This document shows positions 57,080 to 64,000 of a stretch of 64,000 nt of DNA, piece by piece. Made by a program: the position numbers and the translations under genes. This DNA comes from Eunapius fragilis (taxonomy: Eukaryota; Porifera; Demospongiae; Spongillida; Spongillidae): assembly GCA_963681505.1 (NCBI GenBank), contig OY811979.1, positions 7,920,736-7,984,735 on the forward strand. The letters run 5' to 3'. Each line of letters begins with the position of its first letter. Position 1 is the first letter of the stretch. The notes below the pieces were generated by a model. That model made no database searches. It saw only the letters and a list, made by a program, of their open reading frames with translations, and had not been told where the DNA came from.

Positions 57080-57540
57080 TTCCGCTCGGGCTGAATCTAA
57101 TACGTCGTCTCTAGTTTTGAGGTACTATGCTCGTCGTTTGGCTTTCTTCTTTTCCTGACATGAAGGCATTGTGAAAAAAAAAAAAAAACAACTTCACTAA
57201 GTTACAAAGAGCGTCAAGCCTACAACGATCGAACAACAAGAATGATTATATTACGCACGTGCACGTTATTAAAATACATAACCGCCAAAGTTAATTTCCA
57301 CAACGTGTAGTGCCCAGACCGTACACATTTGATTACATGATGTATACTGCTAGTACTTCGTATAAAGAGCGACGTAGGACCTATCCGAGTCGTGTCAGTG
57401 CAGTAAGCTATACGTGATTTGCTAACACAACCACCGATATATGTCATGTAGCCTCGAGACGTTTTGACCACAGAAGCGAGAATGCCAACGAATTATCAAG
57501 CCATTGGTGTGATTTTCATTTCTTAAAAGTGTTCCTATCC
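57080..57540. other. Intergenic, no gene seen
   Basis: Poly-A run at 57174-57188; no other feature. Confidence 0.4.
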
Positions 57541-57826
57541 CGAGTTATGCGTGATCAAGAACAAGAAGAAGAAGAAGAAGAATAAGAAGAACGAGAAATA
57601 CGTGGGACTGGGTACGAGTTTCGAAAATTGTTTTGTTCTCTACAACCACGCGGTTTTGTGACATCAAACAAACACGAAACTGCTTGTTGTTGCCTTCTTG
57701 TACGACGACGATAACAAGGTAAGCCATCCGCTCGTCGGGAGTCTTGTTAGAAGCGGGTCGCGTTTTTTTAATGACATTCATAATCGGGGTCAAATCCTAT
57801 ATGAGAGTTACTAACGTAACTCTCGA
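57541..57826 (-). mobile_element. Terminal-hairpin repeat, copy g
   Basis: Inverted relative to 12331-12620 and similar over the whole length (GAATGTCATTAAAAA, ACCGCGTGGTTGT, GTACCCAGT, CTT-rich run). Its terminal hairpin on the minus strand is GAGAGTTACGTTAGTAACTC plus TC, keeping the CGTTAG loop but with a different, fully paired stem. Confidence 0.65.
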
Positions 57827-59114
57827 TACTGATGCGATGTGCCCAGTTTCAAGATTGCCACTTCAAGGGTGTCTTCATCCATTCTTTGCAGTGCACTGAT
57901 ATCTAGTTCCTTAGTATTCATTTTATGTATGTGTGTATTATTATTATACATGTACGTACAAGTATGTGTTTGAGTTGTGTACATGTATATTATGCTTGCT
58001 ACAAGATTTACCACTTTATAAACTTAGAAGAAAGCACTACGTGTAAACTGTATAGCAATAATATACACGAACATGTGTCATAAGGTGTTGGTAAAAAGGC
58101 CTGCATACTTACATTGTGTACAATACATTATTACTATACAGATAAGATCAAAGGCACCGAAGTATTTAAAAGTACCGCAGCGCTGAAAAAAAAAAAAAAA
58201 ACATGTGGATTCCATGGCCGTACTCGTCGTATACGTAAGTTTTAAGAAGAGTGCTGTAGGCATGGTAGTAAACTCTATAACGCGTTTGTCGACCAGTGTT
58301 GTATGTGCGAGACCTATACGTGTCGGGTGATTTTGCCATGCCACGAGATGTGTCTGCATGAGATAAAACATCGCCTGCTTGCTTTGTTAGCCTAGCCCTA
58401 GGTATACTATAGTCTCTGGCCGTGAGACGCCAGCTCGTTTCACGCACAAGACTGAGATGTCATAAAAAAGCGCTGGGTGGTCAGCTATGCGCAGCAATTT
58501 GCAAATGATGGTAAAATTGATTTGCATTGAACGGGTACATGGCTCCTATGTTGATGAGGGGGACGTGCGACTGTTTTGACGCCTTTGGTTTATCTTTACA
58601 GTCCTACGTTACATGTACAGCCAAGCAAAATAGCATTTAGCAGGGCATTATAATGAGTCGAGAATGACGGACAGCACCCCCCCCCCCCCCCCCTCCCCCC
58701 CTTTCCGGGGACGCCCATGGCACTCTCAAGAACAGAACAGAGCATTTATAAAAACTCTTACAGACTTACTTAAATATAATGCTGTTTCGACTTTTATAGT
58801 AAGTTTGATCAGCCTATGATTTTTAAAAAGCAACAAATATATCGCTACCAATCAGATATATGGTAGACTGACCTAAACCTAGTCAGAGCCATCTCCAGGG
58901 CCATACTCTCCTGATCTTGCATGGCAGGTTAATATTTTCTGTGCATTTTCTGTGTCTGTGTATATATGTTTGACATTTTATATAAGAATAATAACTATGA
59001 GTTTATACCACAAATTCATACAATGGTATGCATTATACCGCATAGGATTATATTGTATAAACAAGTATCTAACTAGTAAACTATGTAACTATGTATGAGT
59101 CAACCAACTAAGTA
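57827..59114. other. Intergenic; one poly-C run
   Basis: Poly-A at about 58185-58200 and poly-C (58678-58706) preceded by GGACAGCACC, a single motif of the poly-G VNTR family. The part after about 58870 may be the 3' UTR of the LINE fragment that follows on the minus strand. Confidence 0.35.
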
Positions 59115-59435
59115 GAGGTCTGAGACTTTAGCACGGGGACCTGCCCTTGCAAGAAATGCTCTGGCATTCGAGCGCACAAGGGAAAGGTTTAGTCTGGAAT
59201 AAATGCTGTCCAGAGTGGTGGAAGTGGAGGAGTTAACCTGGACTGAAAGGCAGGAAGAAAGTTTCTTGAATATGTTAGAGGCTAGATGGCTCCAGGCCCC
59301 GAATGATTCAACAACAAGGGGTATGCAACTCCAGCCTAGTTCTTCACAAATCCCTGAATTTGCTTGTATCTTTCGCTGTTCTGTGGCAAAAGCTGCAGAG
59401 CCTGCTGTGTGTCCCGCTTCGGAAACTATCTTTTA
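59115..59435 (-). pseudogene. Non-LTR retrotransposon C-terminal fragment
   Basis: On the minus strand: IVSEAGHTAGSAAFATEQRK, ELGWSCIPLVVESFGAW, YSRLNLSLVRSNARAFLA. This matches, block by block, the C-terminal part of the LINE at 10031-10836. 5'-truncated. The plus-strand frame in the same place is a shadow. Confidence 0.75.
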
Positions 59436-59548
59436 AAAAAATGATAATGATCCTATGCGAGATTGAGTCATGAAAATGAACTAAGTAGCTACATGCAGGG
59501 TTGCCGAAAGTCAGGCTGGGATCCGGCCTGCCAGGTCGGATAAATTGA

Positions 59549-59645
59549 TGTTATTAAACAATTTATTAAAAATTCATGGCTAACCACAAAACATTATGGT
59601 ATTATTAAACAAGTTATTAAAAATTCATAGTTAACCACAAACGTA
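59549..59645. repeat. Two-copy 51-bp tandem repeat
   Basis: TTATTAAACAATTTATTAAA plus AATTCATGGCTAACCACAAA repeated with small changes. Confidence 0.9.
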
Positions 59646-59770
59646 ATAACCCAGTCGCACGGCTGTTTCGAGATGGACATTAGGTTTTCTAATTAGAACC
59701 GTATTACATTTACGGTATTCTAAGAGTCCTGACGATTGATGGAGCTCATTAAAATGTGGTTTATGTTCTT

Positions 59771-62089
59771 CAGTGTTGCCGCGATCCGGAAACGATCTCG
59801 TGATCGTCGATGCATATCCTGTATCGCATCCGGTATCGTTAATCGGCGATGTTTAATAAGTAGGTATCGGCGAGGCTCGACGATACCGCCTTTTATTCAT
59901 AGCGACACTCACTAATTTTACTTAAAATGACAAAAATGTCTGAAGGGAGTGTGCAGTGGATCGTGAGTGTTGTACATGTAGCAGTACGACCACAAGGAAT
60001 GCGCAAAGCTTTGAGTGGAAGCACTTCACAATAGAACGGCAGCCTGCTGCGAGATTCCCCTCCCGCCAAGTAAGCTGTGTCATAACGTTGTGTCACGTGC
60101 GCGCGGAACAACACATCCAAAAGAAACTGCTTGCTATAAGACTTTGCTGTTATTCCTTCTTGGTGGTGTGTGGTGCACGATTTTTCAGGCCAGAACTTTC
60201 AAAGCCTCTCATTGGCAGCCCCGAGATATGTTTTGGCTTGCCACCTAACTTTAGCAAGGAAAGCGTGAAGGAAGCAAATGACTTATTAGTGAATGCCATT
60301 GTGTGGGGTCTTTTCGACAGTTTATTCAAAAATCTCACACACGAGGTTCTTGTACTGCCACAGAGTTGAAACTAAATAATATGAGGAGGTGAAAGACCTG
60401 GTAGATTCAATTCTAATAATAATAACCCGTCCGTGCAGCTAAAGAAAAGTCTTGCACAGGCATCTTCAGTAACCATCACAACAGATGGAGCCACAATGAA
60501 GAACACAGGTGATTCCTACATATAATGTATAGCTATCACTAGCCATTGGTAGTGTGTGTGTATGGGGGGGGAAACAAAATAGAAGCTTGTCCAGGGGGCA
60601 GGCATTTACAAGTCTGTCCTGGGGTGGGGGAGAGACATAGCGGTGCTTAACCTGGGGGGGGGGGGGGGGGTATTTGCAATTATTGTGATCCATACAGATG
60701 ATGGAATATCACAACAGCGTTTACCTGCTCTGGTTATTTATGTTAACAGCCTGCAACTACAATTTTTATAGTCACTTTGTACTGTTCTTCAATTCAGCCG
60801 TGGTTCACGCATGTGCAGGGCGCTGTTTGTCTTAACCGGTCACATCTAAGTGTGGACAAAATGCAACTACACCTGAGCTACGGAAACAATTTGAAGATGC
60901 AGCAGGTACATGTATGTACATAGATTGCTGCACAATTTGTAAAAATGAAATAATGGATCCATATTTTCCTGCAACAAGTCACTCACTACCGTGTCCATCC
61001 TGGAATCATCAGCCTAATCCACAGGGCTACAATCAAATCTTAAGAAGAATTCATTTCATCCGTATTTTTATTGCAATACAAGTTTGTTGCAGAGTCGAAT
61101 CATAACATCTATCAATGACAAGCAACACAGCAATATCAGTGGTCCCTTTTTGTGCCTTTTGTGTTCTTAACATGTTTTTCAAATCTTTTTTACCCAGTTT
61201 TGTGGTGTACTGCATGCATGCAAGCTAGGTGCATGCATATTAAATCTTCACCACAAGGTTTATATGGCTGCCTCAACCTCGTGAAAGGTTGTAACAAGCT
61301 GGCAAAACGTGACAGTGACAATCTTTTACCATGGTTGTCACTAGCTTGCCATTTTTACTTGCATGGGTGTGTATGTGCGTATGTGTGTATGTGTGTACAT
61401 GTGCACATAGTACATTCTTATAGATACCTCAATGAACCTGAAACTGATAGACCATTTAAAAAAAAAAAAAAACTCTGATGTGGTGGACAACACATCCGGC
61501 TGCATACACACGTTGCTGCTCTGGCTCGCAAGTACCTTGCTATTATTTCAGCCTCATCGGCACCATCCGAGCGTGTTTTCTCAACCACAAAGAACATACA
61601 GCAGAGAAAAAGATGGTGGATTTTGCCCTGCCATCTTCACCAAGTCTTATTTTTACGACAAAATCGTGCAATTTTAGCAGACTTATGAGTCCTTTTGTAA
61701 GTCACAAATTTCCCGTAATTGTATTTCAACTTCATCATAAGAGATCAATATGAACAAAACTCGTTTATTTCTTATACGCGTGGTCTGTGCGCGCGTGCAC
61801 TTTGTATGGTTCAAAAAAGCCATTTTTACAGCATCATACATCTGTTTACAACAAATACAGTTGCAGTACAATCAATATAAGCTTACTGCTTAGTGTTTAC
61901 TAGGCAAATTCCCTACACTGCTATAGCCACTGCCCTATGAAGCCATTTTTGATTAGATCGTCGATTAGGCTCGTGTATCGACGATTTAATGAGCTATGAA
62001 TATTCGTCGATATAGTGACTCGACGATGCATACAAATTGCGATCCATTAATTCGTAATCGACGATATAATTAGAATCGCGGCAACACTG
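59771..62089 (+). mobile_element. hAT DNA transposon, decayed
   Basis: Perfect 15-bp terminal inverted repeats: CAGTGTTGCCGCGAT at 59771-59785 and ATCGCGGCAACACTG at 62075-62089. Subterminal TCGTCGAT/ATCGACGA repeats lie inside both ends. The candidate 8-bp flanks (ATGTTCTT and CTGTCCAT) agree at only five positions, so no clean target duplication. The interior encodes a broken transposase. Confidence 0.8.
59956..61700 (+). pseudogene. hAT transposase remnant
   Basis: Fragments in different frames: PNFSKESVKEANDLLVNAIV (about 60240), VTITTDGATMKNTGDSY (about 60470, the hAT catalytic-Asp region) and, at about 61500-61640, KYLAIISASSAPSERVFST (the C-terminal hAT dimerisation motif). The central part is unreadable. 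Many stops; not functional. Confidence 0.75.
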
Positions 62090-62352
62090 CTGTCCATTTA
62101 AGGCCCGATACGAAAACGGGGGGGGGGGGGGGGGGGTGCTGTCCATTTAAGGCCCGATACGAAAAGCGGGGGGGGGGGTGCTGTCCATTTATAAAGGCCC
62201 GATACGAAAGGCGGGGGGGACCAGTGCTTCAGGCCCGATACCAAAAGCGGGGAAGGGGGAGGGGCTGTTTAGCAGAAGAGGGGGCGTTACCATATATGAA
62301 AGGGGGGGTTGCAACCCCCAAACCCCCCCCCCCCCCCCTGGATCCGCCTCTC
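62090..62352. mobile_element. Poly-G VNTR element, left-truncated
   Basis: Four units with TGCTGTCCATTTAAGGCCCG, ATACGAAA and a poly-G run, then a C run and the end TGGATCCGCCTCT, which matches the GCGGAT terminus of 11301-11784. It begins exactly at the hAT border, so one inserted into or recombined with the other. Confidence 0.6.
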
Positions 62353-62906
62353 ATACTGAACGGTTGGATAATGAGTTCAATGATGCCGCATTCCGGTACA
62401 TTTTAATGGATGTTCTAATTATACCCTTTTTGTCCAGGTTGAAACATTAGTGTTCTGGTTCCATCAGTTTTCTCTTTTATTCAGCTCACCCTTGTATCGC
62501 ATTGTCTATTGCATATTATCATTGATTTTGTTCTTGTGTTTAACGGTACAAAGCGTCTACGCGTTGCGTGGTACCGGATGCCACGCCCATAATAATTGGC
62601 CGCACCAACTTTGTACCGAGTGCACCGGGCCTGCTGTACGCGCGTCCGGTGCGAGCGCTTGATTCCTGTACTTCGATACAGGTCTGCACAGCTTTCAGAC
62701 CATTATCCTGCTTCAGAATCAATGAGAACCTTAAAAAGACGATGATATTTCATATAATATCATTTTCAATATGTTGCTACGAGCTGGGCCACAAATGGAA
62801 TACCATCACGTGCAGTATTACCAATTAAGCCCATGCCAACCGTTGTATAAGTAAAGATACGAGCAACCAAATATTGTGGGGAAAAAAAACACGGATCCAA
62901 GACGTT
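62353..62906 (+). promoter_or_regulatory. Upstream region of the Polycomb-like gene
   Basis: A CpG-rich block lies at about 62560-62660. No TATA box recognised. The 5' UTR presumably ends at 62906. Confidence 0.3.
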
Positions 62907-63099
62907 ATGGCCACCAAAGAGGATCCCGTGGTTAGCTCAGCGTTCAAGTTTAAAGTGGGCGAAGTGGTGCTCGTTGATTGGGAGGACGGTATGGTGTATT
63001 TCGTAGAAATCAAGAAAATTGACGAGAAAAGGAGAACTTGTATAGTCATTTTTGATGACAAGTCGCAAGACGTCGCTGAATTTAGTCAGCTGCATAGAG
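62907..63099 (+). CDS. Polycomb-like (PHF1/MTF2/PHF19 family), first coding exon
   Basis: The ATG at 62907 (GTTATGGCC context) opens a 64-codon exon ending at a consensus donor (CATAGAG|GTAAGT). Residues about 15-60 form a Tudor domain of the Polycomb-like type: VGEVVLVDWEDGMVY, FVEIKKIDEKRRTC, IVIFDDKSQ. Three of the four aromatic-cage positions of PHF1/MTF2 are kept (Trp25, Tyr31, Phe49); the fourth is Asp instead of Phe. In other animals these proteins bind H3K36me3 with this domain and recruit PRC2. The PHD fingers would be encoded downstream, beyond the intron that continues to the window end. A longer in-frame open reading upstream has no ATG. Confidence 0.8.
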
Positions 63100-64000
63100 G
63101 TAAGTTTTTTTTTTTTAATAACGGGCTGGCCATTATATGGGCGTGTTGACCGTCTGTGCTACATTGTAGTCTCGTATTTGGCACGTGTTTTTTGAGCTGG
63201 TGGTAGGTATATAAATTAAGTTACCTATAGACCTTGGAGGTGTACGCGCGTCAATGTAGACTGCCTCTGTGTGAATGTGTGTGAGTGTGTGCACGTCCAT
63301 GCTTGTTTCCTACTCGTTTCACCTTTTTGCAACTTGCTTTTATGCATGGCCTAATGCACATCCCATTTGCCCAGCCTATTGACACAAGTTAATTACTGTG
63401 TTCCCATTCAGTCAAGTTCTTCCTCTCACATTCATGAGGTTTCAGAGGTTATGTATATTATGGGTTATGTGCTATGTTTTGTTTGAATGGTATTGTGTTC
63501 TGTATAAGGGGGGTGCAAAATGAGTTTATTTTGTTGTGCTATTACATTTATATTTAGAACACATTTGAAATAATGTAATGTATGATTACTCCAACTAGGC
63601 TACCTTTGCAAAACTCGCTAAAGGTTTGATGTGTTACAGCCTGTGCATTTTAAAAAGGGAGTAAATATTCCTACCACTGTCCTGTCTAACTTTTGCCCTA
63701 CGCATGCCTTAGTGTGTACATGTACTTATTGTAATTAATGACCTTTGAACCTTCGAATTCTAACCATTCCCCACAAGTAGATACTCTATCTTTTCAGCAA
63801 CAACAGTCAATATTGAGGATTGTTTGTATGAATTTATAACTGTTGTTAATATACATTTGGGTAGCATTTGAAGCAACTAATTCCATGTGTTTTAATAGTA
63901 TACTGTAGCATTTCATTGCCTGACCTGTAAAGATGTACCTGTATCCACAAATTATGGTTCAAAAAATGCAATAACTTATCTATCTGTTTATGGATTAGAG
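63100..64000 (+). other. First intron of the Polycomb-like gene
   Basis: Starts GTAAGT then a T run. No exon recognised up to the window end. A GT-rich stretch lies at about 63270-63290. Confidence 0.6.

Overview
The window is eukaryotic DNA from an animal, most likely a marine invertebrate and plausibly a sponge. Genes with GT-AG introns of about 60-190 bp, a PPM1D-type phosphatase, a Polycomb-like Tudor exon and an Ig-type receptor are embedded in dense mobile DNA. The sponge assignment is inference from gene style and transposon repertoire. One 200-N assembly gap lies at 1295-1494.

Layout. 1-2.7 kb: simple repeats, gap, truncated 28S rRNA on the minus strand. 2.8-4.0 kb: decayed unknown coding DNA. 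5.3-6.6 kb: complete four-exon Ig/transmembrane receptor. 6.8-8.6 kb: palindromic MITE, 23-bp tandem array, broken Ty3/Gypsy RT. 9.0-10.8 kb: pseudogene of an uncharacterised family, then a non-LTR 3' end with CCHC and endonuclease-like region. 11.3-13.8 kb: poly-G elements and several palindromic elements. 13.9-22.9 kb: nested transposons. An old integrase/CXC/Ulp1 pseudogene is interrupted by an integrase-only Gypsy element (TSD GAAGA) and, inside one of its introns, by a Ginger-like element (TSD ATCC), which carries a further long-TIR element. 24.1-25.7 kb: intact PPM1D-like gene. 26.6-30.6 kb: MITE, unknown spliced gene, and a minus-strand cluster of two unknown ORFs plus a decayed integrase. 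30.7-34.1 kb: decayed Gypsy pol. 34.5-36.1 kb: Crinkler/RHS-like ATPase-nuclease with one in-frame stop. 37.1-38.3 kb: minisatellites. 39.5-40.2 kb: second member of the uncharacterised family. 44.7-46.0 kb: ankyrin exon and piggyBac remnant. 46.7-48.3 kb: Gypsy-type LTR element that kept gag and protease but lost most of pol.

49.0-51.3 kb is the strangest part: a compact, GC-richer island with two clean intronless ORFs, overlapping minus-strand ORFs and six copies of a 21-nt hairpin whose stem changes with compensation while its loop stays constant. Three copies end 1-13 nt before the two plus-strand ATGs. The island abuts an orphan transmembrane/ITIM-like receptor exon.

53.9-55.0 kb holds a three-exon gene resembling the N-terminal zinc-binding part of RAG1 (N-RAG type). 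56.3-62.4 kb has more palindromic elements, a non-LTR fragment and a hAT element with perfect 15-bp TIRs. 62.9 kb begins a Polycomb-like gene whose first exon encodes a Tudor domain.

Apart from PPM1D, the Ig receptor, the Polycomb-like exon and perhaps the Crinkler-like and N-RAG-like genes, nearly all coding signal comes from mobile elements. No tRNA gene or CRISPR array was seen.
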